From positions 1 through 64,000 of the forward strand of contig NZ_JAHESD010000024.1 of NCBI RefSeq assembly GCF_018598585.1: a DNA stretch of 64,000 nt. Direction: 5' to 3'. The translations under genes were made by a program, and so were the position numbers. The notes under the pieces are model-generated. The model was not told the origin of the DNA. It saw only the letters and a list, made by a program, of their open reading frames with translations, and searched no databases. The stretch comes from Chryseosolibacter indicum. Lineage in GTDB: Bacteria; Bacteroidota; Bacteroidia; Cytophagales; Cyclobacteriaceae. Of the stretch, positions 44,038 through 52,291 are shown one piece after another; the stretch's first letter is position 1, and each line of letters begins with the position of its first letter.

Positions 44038-45213
44038 TCAGGATTTCACAAGAGCCTGAAACAAGCTATCGGCACCGATTGCTTTAGGGGCAACGGTAGC
44101 ACCGTCTCTCAATGATGCAACGCCTTCTACCACTATCTTTTCTCCTGGTTGAAGACCTTTTTCAACTACAAAGAATTGTCCATTGTCATTCTCCATCACG
44201 TCTATCTCCTGACTTCGTACTGTACCTGTACTTTCAACCACGTACACGAATCTTTTTCCTTGCAATTCATAAGTAGATTTTTGCGGAACAAGAAGAGCAG
44301 AATCAATTTGAACAGGAATCTGAACATTACCGGTACTTCCACTGCGAACCAAATTTTCCGGATTAGGAAATGTTGCTCTAACTCGAAGAGAACCTGTAGC
44401 AGTATTTATTTGACCACTTACTGTTTGAATTTTACCTGGGTGAGAATATTCGCTTCCATTGGAGAGAATTAGTTTAACAGGTGGAATCGTAGCAAGCCTC
44501 TCTTCCAGCGTTTTGCCTTTTAAGTTTGTAGCAGACTCCAACGCTTGTTTTTCATTGATCGAAAAGTAGGCGTAGATACGTTGTATGTCAGAAACTGTTG
44601 TTAGTGGTTGTGTTGTATTACTGCTTACAAGGCTTCCTAAGCGATAAGGTATTGTTCCTACTACACCATCGACAGGACTGGTAATTAAAGTATATGCTAA
44701 ATTTGTTCTTGCATTCGCCAGTTGAGCACGTGCCTGGGCCAGTGCTGCACGACGAGACTCTAAGTTAAACTCCGCTGACTCCAACTCATACCTGCTAATA
44801 ATCTCCTTCTCAACAAGTGGTTTTATCCGATTTACCTCCATTTCCGCCGTACGTACGTCTGCTTCAGCAATCTTAATGTTTGCCTGTGCGGTACGTACTT
44901 CCTGCTCATATTGAGGAGCCATTATCTGAAAAAGTTTTTGTCCTTTCTTTACGGCAGAACCTTCATCAACGAATATCCTATCAATGTAGCCATCTATTTT
45001 TGGTCGTATTTCAATATTTTGTTGTCCTTCAATTGTAGCGGGATAACTGCGCGCAAGGGTAACACTTCTTGGTTCAAGTGTTACAACAGGATAATCCTTT
45101 ACGGGAGCATTACCCTGTGATTCTTTCGCGCCCTCGCCCGTGTTATCATTACACGCAAATAGAATGGACCATAAGAAAAGCAAAGGAAATGATGATGGTC
45201 TGCGTCTTTTCAT
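44038..45213 (-). CDS. RND efflux periplasmic adaptor (AcrA family)
   Basis: A 391-residue lipoprotein adaptor with Cys21 in a lipobox (LFLWSILFACNDN). A split lipoyl domain (IRPKIDGYIDRIFVDEGSAVKKGQKLFQI and LITSPVDGVVGTIPYRLGSLVSS) flanks a coiled-coil hairpin of about 70 residues. The beta-barrel and membrane-proximal domains end in EKGLQPGEKIVVEGVASLRDG. First gene of the efflux operon. No regulator gene lies next to it. The 305-base gap to the divergent protease gene holds the promoters, but no operator was recognised there. Confidence 0.94.
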   Translation of the reverse strand: MKRRRPSSFPLLFLWSILFACNDNTGEGAKESQGNAPVKDYPVVTLEPRSVTLARSYPATIEGQQNIEIRPKIDGYIDRIFVDEGSAVKKGQKLFQIMAPQYEQEVRTAQANIKIAEADVRTAEMEVNRIKPLVEKEIISRYELESAEFNLESRRAALAQARAQLANARTNLAYTLITSPVDGVVGTIPYRLGSLVSSNTTQPLTTVSDIQRIYAYFSINEKQALESATNLKGKTLEERLATIPPVKLILSNGSEYSHPGKIQTVSGQINTATGSLRVRATFPNPENLVRSGSTGNVQIPVQIDSALLVPQKSTYELQGKRFVYVVESTGTVRSQEIDVMENDNGQFFVVEKGLQPGEKIVVEGVASLRDGATVAPKAIGADSLFQALVKS

Positions 45214-45518
45214 AAGTATAGGGTAAGAAGCCTTTGAGTAGTTTTACTTTTTGGTAAAATGTTATTCCTTCTCACTCAAGCGCCTTCAAGAAAAGACAAC
45301 GACAAGAAGAAAACGACAATTATGTGATAGTCTCTATTGATACTTCGATGCTGGTAAATACTCGCATAATAGACAGGGCAACTTTTATGTTAGTGAAGGC
45401 ATTATGTTGTATTTCATTTTAAATACTAACAATGCCATTTAACGTTACAGCAGCAAATATTTGGAAGAACTTTTATAAGTTTACTTTACGTTTAAGCACA
45501 GATATATTTTATTGGTAA

Positions 45519-46673
45519 ATGTTTAAGAGCCTTATTCAAACTACTATTCTCATAAGCATAAGTGCCTTTCTTAGCTGCAATGAGGAACCAGAAGTTGAAA
45601 CCAAACCAACAGTCGATAATTGTCTTACTACGAGCAGTATAAAACAGGGACAAATTATCGAAGGTGACTATATTGTTACTTTCACTTCATCCGGATCAAG
45701 TAATGGACGATTAGAAGCAGCAAGAGCTGCTGCCTTAAAATACAGTATACCCAAATCCGCTATTCGGCGAGAAATAGAAGGAGAACGAGCTCATCTTTTA
45801 ATGCAGCTGTCAGCTGATAAAGTAGAGGAGCTTAAGAAAGACACCAACATATTATCGATAGAACCTGATCGGGTAATTTCTATTTGCGCGTGCTTTAACG
45901 TTATTGAACCAAGATCTGTAACCTGGAATGTAGAGAAAGTCGGGTATGGTGACGGAACAAACAAGACTGCGTGGATTATAGACACGGGTATTGACAGTGA
46001 TCATCCTGATCTAAATGTAAACACTAAGTCAAGTAAGTCGTTTCTTGAAGGCAATGATTCCTTTGAAGATGATAACGGCCATGGTACCCATATTGGAGGT
46101 ATTATAGGTGCATTAAACAACAGAATAGGAACATTAGGCGTAGCGTCTGGAGCTTCTCTTGTTGCGCTTAAAGTATTGGACGAAAATGGGGATGGCAAAC
46201 TTTCAGGTTTGCTGGCTGCGTTGTCGTACGTACGCTCAAACGCCAAAGCCGGCGATGTAGTAAATATCAGTGTTGGTTTTGAAGATGCATCTCAGACTTT
46301 AGAAAATGAAATTAAATCGATTGCCAACCGTGGTGTTTTCTTTGCCCTGGCAGCTGGAAATGAATCCACCAAAGCAAATACATACTCCCCTGCACGAACA
46401 TCGGGTAATAATATTTACACAGTCTCTGCTGTTGACAGTCTGAACCGTTTTGCTAACTTTTCTAACTTTGGAAACGATGTGGTAGATTATGCAGCGCCGG
46501 GTGTGAGAATATTATCGGCATATAAAAACGGGAAGTATGCCATTCTAAGTGGCACCTCAATGGCTGCACCACATGTAGCAGGCATACTTCTGATAAATTC
46601 TGGGAAGATCAATAGTGCGGGTACTGCTTTAAATGATCCGGATGATGATCCGGACCCAATTGCCCACAAATAA
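45519..46673 (+). CDS. Subtilisin-like (S8) serine protease lipoprotein
   Basis: A 384-residue exported protease. The signal peptide ends at Cys20 (SAFLSC), so it is probably lipid-anchored. An inhibitor-I9-like propeptide (about residues 50-120, GDYIVTF to DTNILSIEPDRVIS) precedes the catalytic domain. The triad is Asp155 (WIIDTGID), His188 (NGHGTHIGG) and Ser347 (LSGTSMAAPHVAG), with oxyanion Asn281 in AAGNEST. The C-terminus is short and acidic (DPDDDPDPIAHK), with no sorting domain. It is divergent from the efflux operon and nearly abuts the small minus-strand gene at 46677. Confidence 0.94.
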   Translation: MFKSLIQTTILISISAFLSCNEEPEVETKPTVDNCLTTSSIKQGQIIEGDYIVTFTSSGSSNGRLEAARAAALKYSIPKSAIRREIEGERAHLLMQLSADKVEELKKDTNILSIEPDRVISICACFNVIEPRSVTWNVEKVGYGDGTNKTAWIIDTGIDSDHPDLNVNTKSSKSFLEGNDSFEDDNGHGTHIGGIIGALNNRIGTLGVASGASLVALKVLDENGDGKLSGLLAALSYVRSNAKAGDVVNISVGFEDASQTLENEIKSIANRGVFFALAAGNESTKANTYSPARTSGNNIYTVSAVDSLNRFANFSNFGNDVVDYAAPGVRILSAYKNGKYAILSGTSMAAPHVAGILLINSGKINSAGTALNDPDDDPDPIAHK

Positions 46674-46676
46674 AAA

Positions 46677-46931
46677 CTATGAACTTGTTTCAGGTAACTC
46701 ATTCGTTACTCTGATGTCTCCAGGATTCATAGCGGTATATTTCACGATCTTACAGCCATTATATTCTGTGACGATCACTTTGTCGTCATACCCATTTCGT
46801 TCCTTTACCTCCTGAGCAAGATCGTCCGCCTCGTCTGAAGGCAGGATGATATACAAAGGTGATTCTCCCTTGTGGGCATTCTGATACTTATTAATTTCTT
46901 CCTGTACTTTAGACAATATAGAATTACTCAT
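46677..46931 (-). CDS. Small hypothetical protein
   Basis: An 84-residue soluble protein with no signal or membrane segment. The first half looks helical and the middle has LYIILPSDEADDLAQEVKER. No family was recognised. It starts at an ATG 54 bases after the stop of the next small gene upstream, with which it may be co-transcribed. It is convergent with the protease gene, with only three bases between their ends. Confidence 0.6.
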   Translation of the reverse strand: MSNSILSKVQEEINKYQNAHKGESPLYIILPSDEADDLAQEVKERNGYDDKVIVTEYNGCKIVKYTAMNPGDIRVTNELPETSS

Positions 46932-46984
46932 AGCTTTCCCTTCTATTCCAAAAAAATTCTATTAATTATAATGATTACAGATGC

Positions 46985-47302
46985 CTAAACTTCGGCCATG
47001 TGTAATGCCTTAGACCTTGATACTTTAGTATGCAGATAAGTTGGTTTTACCACCACCGGAATTCTGTTTTCGTATAGGATATGCTTAATGTCGTTTTCCC
47101 AATTTTCTGCATAAAAGCGATAAGCAATTCTACCTGGTTCGTGTTGAGCATTCTCTACAGGTCCATGATCGATTGAGAATTGATTTAAAGCCTGATTTAC
47201 ATTTGTTCGGTTATGCAGAAGGTATGTTTCCCAAAGCTTGATTTCAACGATTTCCAAAGCATCTGAAATTATACCAACAGGTGTACCAGCGATGAATTGC
47301 AT
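46985..47302 (-). CDS. Small hypothetical protein
   Basis: A 105-residue cytoplasmic-looking protein of unknown function. It has a mixed helix and strand pattern, with aromatic-rich stretches such as ENWENDIKHILYENRIPVVV. There are no known motifs. It is probably first in a two-gene unit with the 84-residue gene downstream. The 200 bases upstream, before the lipoprotein fragment, hold no recognisable site. Confidence 0.6.
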   Translation of the reverse strand: MQFIAGTPVGIISDALEIVEIKLWETYLLHNRTNVNQALNQFSIDHGPVENAQHEPGRIAYRFYAENWENDIKHILYENRIPVVVKPTYLHTKVSRSKALHMAEV

Positions 47303-47499
47303 ATTTTAAATTGATTAGGTTCTATAATAGAACCAGAATCATAAAAAACTATGCCAGCCGTTTGGCCGTCTATTACGATTGAAAAAAGATAACAACACAA
47401 AATCTTTAAGAAGAGGGCGCTCATAATCATCTGCGAATATCAAAAAGCTGGCATTAGATTTTATTGCTGCTCTTTTACAAATAAAATTGAAATGTGAAT

Positions 47500-47769
47500 A
47501 TGAAAATTAGTGCTGTTCTCTCCTCTCTTCTTATCTTATTTTTTTCGTGCAAGGACAAGGAGAAGATTATTGAAGTAGTTGATGAAGTGCCAAATGATAT
47601 CTTCAACATCCAGCTATGTGAAACGCTTTCATCAACAGTAATGTCTACGTTGACAGAGTCAAAAAATAACAGGCAAGCTTATCCTGGCCTTTTTTCTGAT
47701 AATGTACAGCAACAAATATTGATTACAAAAGAGACTGAAGTTTTCATCAGTTTCGTTACAGAAGGTGCC
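47500..47769 (+). pseudogene. 5' fragment of a DUF4114-like lipoprotein gene
   Basis: From the ATG at 47500 this encodes a lipoprotein signal (MKISAVLSSLLILFFSC), a short spacer, then YPGLFSDNVQQQILITKETEVFISFVTEGA. That stretch resembles the start of a DUF4114 domain, which normally continues with a Gly-Tyr-rich sequence. After the EGA codons (ending 47769) the frame passes into the antisense of a truncated kdgK and stops at 47844. The rest of the domain is missing. The gene therefore ends at a deletion or rearrangement point near 47767-47774. Confidence 0.65.
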
Positions 47770-47770
47770 G

Positions 47771-48199
47771 CCAGGTTATACCTGTATAGTGAAACCATCT
47801 TACATCCTGAAGTATTTCGTTCCAGTTTATCTCACCCTGTTTAATATGAGCAAAGGCAGAATCGAACCTGTCATAAATAATGCGGGAAGCACGCTGAATT
47901 GCTCCATTCTCAAGAAAGTAAACACCCATTCTTTCTTTACCATATATAATACCGTTTGTGTTTACTCCCAGTTTTCTGAGCGATTGTGTAGCTGCATGGC
48001 CAAGGTCATTATCCGGAAACTTAGTTACATGAGCCGATGGAATACCAAAGTTCTGTAACGATACAGCTACGTTAGCTTCTGCGCCGGCATAAGTAACAAT
48101 AAAACTACCAGCTTGTGTAAAACGCGCAAAGGCCGGGGTAGAGAGCCTTAACATTACTTCTCCAAACGTAACAACACTGGGATTCTTCTCCTTATTCAT
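47771..48199 (-). pseudogene. kdgK: Truncated 2-keto-3-deoxygluconate kinase
   Basis: Only the first 140 or so residues of a PfkB-family sugar kinase remain, where an intact enzyme has about 310-340. The start (VVTFGEVMLRLSTPAFARFTQAGSF) and GGAEANVA-like segment (YAGAEANVAVSLQNFG) identify KdgK, which phosphorylates KDG to KDPG. The sequence stays normal up to WFHYTGIT, where PfkB kinases of this type continue with Pro-Ala-Leu-Ser. Here it switches to five unrelated codons and a stop at 47756-47758. The C-terminal ATP site and catalytic Asp are absent, so it cannot be active. It neighbours uxaA, which makes KDG. Confidence 0.75.
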
Positions 48200-48247
48200 A
48201 ATTGAGGTAAGCTGTTATAGTGACGACGATGAAATATAGGAAGTACC

Positions 48248-48390
48248 CTACTTATCAACCAAGTAATATTTTCCTGCAGCTTTAGGCGGGAAGTTTTCTG
48301 CTGGCTTGTAACTTCCGGGCTTAAAGTATTGTTCTTTAAAAAATTCATTCAAGTAATTGGTAAAAGCAATAAAATTGAGGTTGTAATTAT
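48248..48390 (-). pseudogene. Possible 3' remnant of an unidentified gene
   Basis: Reading the minus strand, about 46 codons run from just after an in-frame stop near 48391 to a TAG at 48248-48250. They end in KEQYFKPGSYKPAENF and GKYYLVDK. The composition is protein-like, with Tyr, Phe, Pro and Lys, but there is no usable start and the family was not recognised. The uxaA promoter overlaps its upstream end. It may be what is left of a gene once located between kdgK and uxaA, or chance. Confidence 0.35.
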
Positions 48391-48425
48391 ATTAAAAATA
48401 GATATATTGCGCAATCGATTGCGCA
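48381..48425 (+). promoter_or_regulatory. uxaA promoter and perfect uronate operator
   Basis: TTG (48381-48383), 19 bases, then TATATTG (48403-48409) form the promoter. The operator TGCGCAATCGATTGCGCA (48408-48425) is a perfect 18-base palindrome overlapping the -7 end and the likely start site. Its centre is 23 bases before the ATG. This is the most symmetric of the five sites in the window. Confidence 0.8.
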
Positions 48426-48439
48426 TATTATGCTGATCT

Positions 48440-50086
48440 ATGGCAAATAAATTCCTAAAAATACATCCCACAGACAATGTCTTTGTGGCGTTAACAGACC
48501 TTAAAGCCGGTGAAAACATTGTAAACAACGGCTCCTCTTTTGTTCTTAACGATGACATTCCGTCAAAACACAAGTTTGTTGAGTATGACCTCAACCCCGA
48601 TGATGAAGTAGTTATGTATGGTGTACTTGTAGGAAAAGCATTAAGCCATATTCCTAAAGGCGGTGCCATCGGTACGCATAATGTTAAGCACAAGTCGTCG
48701 TCCTTCGCAAAACGTACCGAACCTTTCTCCTGGAACGCTCCCGATGTTTCTAAATGGAAGGATAAAACTTTTCTTGGATTTCATAGGGAAGATGGCCAGG
48801 TAGGAACAGCAAACTACTGGCTTGTAGTGCCTATGGTATTTTGTGAAAACAGAAATGTTAACATCATACGTCAGGCATTTGAAGAAGAACTTGGATATGC
48901 TAAACCAGAAGCATATAAAAACTATGTTCATGAACTGGTGGAATTATATAAGTCCGGGAAAACAGATTCACTTACCTCTGCCTCACTTACTCCGCACCAT
49001 ACCAATGGACACAACAAGGTCTTCAAGAATATAGATGGAATTAAATTCTTAACGCATGAGGGCGGTTGCGGTGGCACGCGCCAGGATGCTGAAGCACTTT
49101 GCGCATTATTGGCGGGATATATTCACAATCCGAATGTAGCAGGAGCCACGGTACTGAGTCTCGGCTGCCAGAATGCGCAGGTAGACATCTTAAAAGACAA
49201 GCTAAACAAACTTAACGCGAACTTCTCTAAACCACTGATCATTCTTGAGCAACAAAAAGAAGGAACAGAACAGGAGTTGCTTACACAAGCCATAAGACAA
49301 ACCTTTGCTGCGTTGATAGAAGTAAACAAAATTGAACGCAAGCCTGCTCCTCTAAGTAAACTTGTCGTAGGACTTGAATGTGGGGGGTCAGATGGGTTCT
49401 CAGGAATATCGGCAAACCCGGCAATAGGTCATGTATCAGATCTCATTGCTGCGCTGGGTGGCACTTCTATTCTATCTGAGTTTCCTGAACTTTGTGGTGT
49501 TGAACAAGAACTCATTAACCGTTGTGTAAATGATGACGTTGCTAACAGGTTTGTACAACTTATGCGCGCATATGCGAAAGCTGCTGAAGCTGTAGGTTCA
49601 GGATTTGATATGAATCCCTCACCAGGAAATATTAAAGATGGATTAATTACAGATGCAATGAAGTCAGCAGGGGCTGCTAAAAAGGGAGGCACTTCACCCG
49701 TTAGCGATGTTCTTGATTATACAGAGTATATCAAAAGGCCTGGACTGAACTTACTATGTACTCCTGGTAATGATGTTGAAAGCACAACTGCTATGGCGGG
49801 ATCAGGCGTTAATATGATGCTCTTTACTACAGGTCTCGGTACTCCTACTGGCAATCCGATTGCCCCTGTAATTAAACTTTCTTCTAATACAAAGCTTGCA
49901 CAGAAAATGCCCGATATCATTGACATTGACTGTGGTCCGATTATCACAGGAGAAAAGACCATTGAGCAATTAGGAGAAGAGATCCTCGACTTTATTATAG
50001 AAGTAGCAAGCGGACACAAGCAAGCCAAAGCTACAATGCTTCACCAGGATGATTTTATACCCTGGAAGAGAGGCGTTTCATTGTAA
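48440..50086 (+). CDS. uxaA: Altronate dehydratase
   Basis: A 548-residue cytoplasmic enzyme that dehydrates D-altronate to 2-keto-3-deoxygluconate. An N-terminal SAF domain (about residues 10-90, NVFVALTDLKAGENI) is fused to the catalytic domain. Conserved parts are FLGFHREDGQVGTANYWLV, HEGGCGGTRQD, VVGLECGGSDGFSGISANPA and GSGFDMNPSPGNIKDGLITDAMKS, with Cys residues that bind the iron centre. It is slightly longer than E. coli UxaA. It stands alone between a scarred kdgK region and a strong terminator, but carries the same operator as the pectin genes 20-30 kb away. Confidence 0.96.
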   Translation: MANKFLKIHPTDNVFVALTDLKAGENIVNNGSSFVLNDDIPSKHKFVEYDLNPDDEVVMYGVLVGKALSHIPKGGAIGTHNVKHKSSSFAKRTEPFSWNAPDVSKWKDKTFLGFHREDGQVGTANYWLVVPMVFCENRNVNIIRQAFEEELGYAKPEAYKNYVHELVELYKSGKTDSLTSASLTPHHTNGHNKVFKNIDGIKFLTHEGGCGGTRQDAEALCALLAGYIHNPNVAGATVLSLGCQNAQVDILKDKLNKLNANFSKPLIILEQQKEGTEQELLTQAIRQTFAALIEVNKIERKPAPLSKLVVGLECGGSDGFSGISANPAIGHVSDLIAALGGTSILSEFPELCGVEQELINRCVNDDVANRFVQLMRAYAKAAEAVGSGFDMNPSPGNIKDGLITDAMKSAGAAKKGGTSPVSDVLDYTEYIKRPGLNLLCTPGNDVESTTAMAGSGVNMMLFTTGLGTPTGNPIAPVIKLSSNTKLAQKMPDIIDIDCGPIITGEKTIEQLGEEILDFIIEVASGHKQAKATMLHQDDFIPWKRGVSL

Positions 50087-50113
50087 TAATATCACTCAAT
50101 AACCTATACCTCC

Positions 50114-50144
50114 GGCCATTCTCACGTGAGAATGGCCTTTTTTG
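50114..50144 (+). terminator. uxaA terminator
   Basis: A perfect 24-base palindrome from GGCCATTCTCAC to its complement (50114-50137), followed by TTTTTTT. It lies 28 bases after the uxaA stop. Confidence 0.92.
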
Positions 50145-50465
50145 TTAAAGTAAGTTGAATAATTATTATTAATGATTATTATGTGCATCTGTACTGCTTC
50201 ATCAATCAATAGATAGAACTCAACGTTCTTTTCTTTATAACTCCAAATAAGCAAAGTATTTCGGTCTCCACCCTGGAGACAAATAGGCTTACGGAGATTA
50301 TATTCATAAATCTATTTTACCGCAACCTGGCTACTGCTTTTGACAAATAGTGTCAAAACCACCAGGCGTGAAATAAAAGTATGCGCAAAGCTACAATCGA
50401 TGGTGGGAGCTTAAACCAAAACACTAACTTCTATAATACAGCCCAATGTCGTTGGGAATCTACGA

Positions 50466-50566
50466 TGCCAGCACCGTGTTTGCGCCATGCGTGCGGTATG
50501 TCTGCGAGAAAAGGGGGTAGTTTCTCGCACACATACCGCACGCATAGTGCTCGCATGGTGCTGGCA
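50466..50566. repeat. Long imperfect hairpin element
   Basis: Two 46-base arms (50466-50511 and 50521-50566) are complementary at 39 positions around a nine-base loop with GGGGG. The arms begin TGCCAGCACC and share the block ATGCGTGCGGTATGT. It is richer in GC than the gap around it (50145-50805). That gap also has smaller hairpins, GTCTCCA-CCC-TGGAGAC (50264-50280) and TTTTGACA-N5-TGTCAAAA (50338-50358). No credible gene was found in the gap; an 84-codon frame crossing the arms is an artefact of the repeat. Confidence 0.75.
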
Positions 50567-50805
50567 GAATTCATTCGTAAGCTATGTAGTAGTTATCATA
50601 AGAGGCTGTATATATCCTGGAATTTTCGAGGATAGCTTTTGATTAGATGTGTTAGGTCTCACCAGGCGGTCTATAAGAAGATGGAATAAAAATACAAAAA
50701 AACAGAAGCAACCGCAACGTAAAAAACTGAATAACCTTCCGTTTCAACCTCCCTAGACATTTTTAATAGTAGCAGGCACATTAACTACTTAGTAACCTTT
50801 ACCTA

Positions 50806-51453
50806 TCACTTAAAAAGTATTTCTTCTATTTCAACTTCATCTATCTCAACTTCATTTGCCTTAAATGTGGTACAAAGGTTACAAGAATATTCGGGGATAT
50901 GGAGAGATGTAAAATAACCAGAAATATTATGAGCAGGTGCACTGCCCTGAAATCCTTCAACAATTACGTTGTTCAAAGGTATCTGCAAACCCATACCCCA
51001 TGCCTTTAAAAGACTCTCCTTTTTAGTCCACAAGTCAAAGAAGATTTGTGGAACGTTATCGGCCTGTTGAATGGTAGTCCATTCGTTGTCGGAATAACAG
51101 CTTCTAAAGTCTGATATTGCTATTGTTCGAATCCATTCAATATCAATCCCAACTATACCTTTGTCACATACCGCAGCTATTACTGTATTGTTACTGTGAG
51201 AAATATTAAAATGAATGGATGAACTACTAAACTGCCACTTGCCAAATTTGTTTTGATGCAACGTATCTAATAGCGTTTTAGGAAGCTGCATATCGAAAAA
51301 CATCTTTTCACATAGCAAGTGACCTATCAAACTTAATATTTGCTTGTTGTCCTGATCATATTGTCGAATATTAGGAAATACCTTACAAGTTGAGAGATCA
51401 CCCGGCAATATTTTATCAGAAGCAGAAATTGTTGATGAAAGGATCCTGATCAT
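50806..51453 (-). CDS. 4'-phosphopantetheinyl transferase (Sfp type)
   Basis: About 215 residues from the ATG at 51453; the open frame extends 13 codons further to a TTG. It transfers phosphopantetheine from CoA to a carrier-protein serine. The family motifs are present: HFNISHSNN, the magnesium-binding GIVGIDIEWIRT and FFDLWTKKESLLKAWGMGL. The Sfp-like size fits activation of polyketide or peptide synthase carriers rather than only fatty-acid ACP. A type I PKS lies 1.3 kb away on the same strand, and its ACP is the obvious partner. The STAS-like and lipocalin genes lie between them. Confidence 0.92.
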   Translation of the reverse strand: MIRILSSTISASDKILPGDLSTCKVFPNIRQYDQDNKQILSLIGHLLCEKMFFDMQLPKTLLDTLHQNKFGKWQFSSSSIHFNISHSNNTVIAAVCDKGIVGIDIEWIRTIAISDFRSCYSDNEWTTIQQADNVPQIFFDLWTKKESLLKAWGMGLQIPLNNVIVEGFQGSAPAHNISGYFTSLHIPEYSCNLCTTFKANEVEIDEVEIEEILFK

Positions 51454-51685
51454 GAAGGGATTGCAAAAATATAAGTAGATATACTGACACAACGGTCGGT
51501 GAAATATAGTACGTTCTAAAAGAATGATTAGACCTTACGTTGGAATATGTTTAAACATCATAATGATAATTAGAAATATTGGTAAAAATCTTATGTGCAC
51601 CGATTATTTAACTAAAGTAAATGAATGAATTTAAGGCGTAACTGCTATTTTTAATACTATAATTTTACTTAACCTGTTTTAAAGT

Positions 51686-52111
51686 ATGAAGAAAGAACTT
51701 AATAGACCTAACTCAAAGGATCTATACGCAAAAATCACCTACGAGAAAGAAAACAATTTGATTTATCTCGACTGGAATGGCTATCTGTCTGTAGATCTTG
51801 TTAAATCTGGTTCAGAAGAGCTACTTGCGGTTATTAAAGAAACGCAATGCCAGAACGTTTTGGTTGATAACAGAAAAGTATCAGGTCCTTGGCAGGCAGC
51901 GAATGAGTGGTACCAAACTGACTGGAATCCACGCGCAGCAAAAGCTGGTCTTGCTAACATGGCTGTTATCATGTCTGATAACATCTTCACACAATTATCA
52001 CTACAAGGTTTTGCTAAAGTAAGCAAAGGCGTATTTACAGTAAACGTATTTAATGCCGATGTACCTGCAAGAAAGTGGCTTAAAGAACAATCTACTGCCG
52101 TAGTTAAATAA
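51686..52111 (+). CDS. STAS/SEC14-like hypothetical protein
   Basis: A 141-residue cytoplasmic protein. The strand-helix order resembles the small STAS-like, SpoIIAA-type fold: LIYLDWNGYLSVDLVKSGSEELLAVIKE, then CQNVLVDNRKVSG, then MAVIMSDNIFTQLSLQGFAKV. No conserved phosphorylated serine could be assigned. Function unknown. It is transcribed alone, opposite to its neighbours, with its own terminator (52137-52172). Whether it belongs with the PKS genes is unclear. Confidence 0.7.
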   Translation: MKKELNRPNSKDLYAKITYEKENNLIYLDWNGYLSVDLVKSGSEELLAVIKETQCQNVLVDNRKVSGPWQAANEWYQTDWNPRAAKAGLANMAVIMSDNIFTQLSLQGFAKVSKGVFTVNVFNADVPARKWLKEQSTAVVK

Positions 52112-52136
52112 CTTATTTTCTCCCCGATCTTATCAG

Positions 52137-52172
52137 AAGGAAGATTTCGAATTGCGATTCGGTTTCTTCCTT
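52137..52172 (+). terminator. Terminator after the STAS-like gene
   Basis: AAGGAAGA pairs with TCTTCCTT and CGAAT with ATTCG, separated by a three-base internal mismatch, then T-rich sequence follows. It is 25 bases past the stop codon. Confidence 0.75.
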
Positions 52173-52235
52173 ATTTTTTGTACATCTCAGCCCTTTAAGA
52201 ATCTCTTCTGATCAGAGCTATTACGAACAAAAAGA

Positions 52236-52266
52236 CCTCGGAATAATATTTCAAATTACTCCGAGG
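52236..52266 (-). terminator. Terminator after the lipocalin gene
   Basis: CCTCGGAATAAT pairs with ATTACTCCGAGG, with one mismatch. On the minus strand TCTTTTTG follows. It ends the PKS-lipocalin transcript. Confidence 0.8.
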
Positions 52267-52291
52267 ACTATTACATAGCCGTATTACTCCA

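Noticed and set aside
47756-48199. A complete small sugar-kinase-like gene
   Set aside because: Identity to KdgK stops abruptly at GIT and the whole ATP-binding C-terminal half is missing, so it is treated as a truncated gene.
49429-50028. Minus-strand frames inside uxaA
   Set aside because: They are out-of-frame shadows of a gene with clear altronate dehydratase motifs.
50466-50566. Integron attC site
   Set aside because: The expected GTTRRRY and RYYYAAC core sequences at the ends are absent and no integrase is near.
50381-50635. An 84-codon plus-strand frame through the long hairpin
   Set aside because: It covers both arms of the inverted repeat, has no recognisable domain and is explained by the GC-rich repeat being open by chance.
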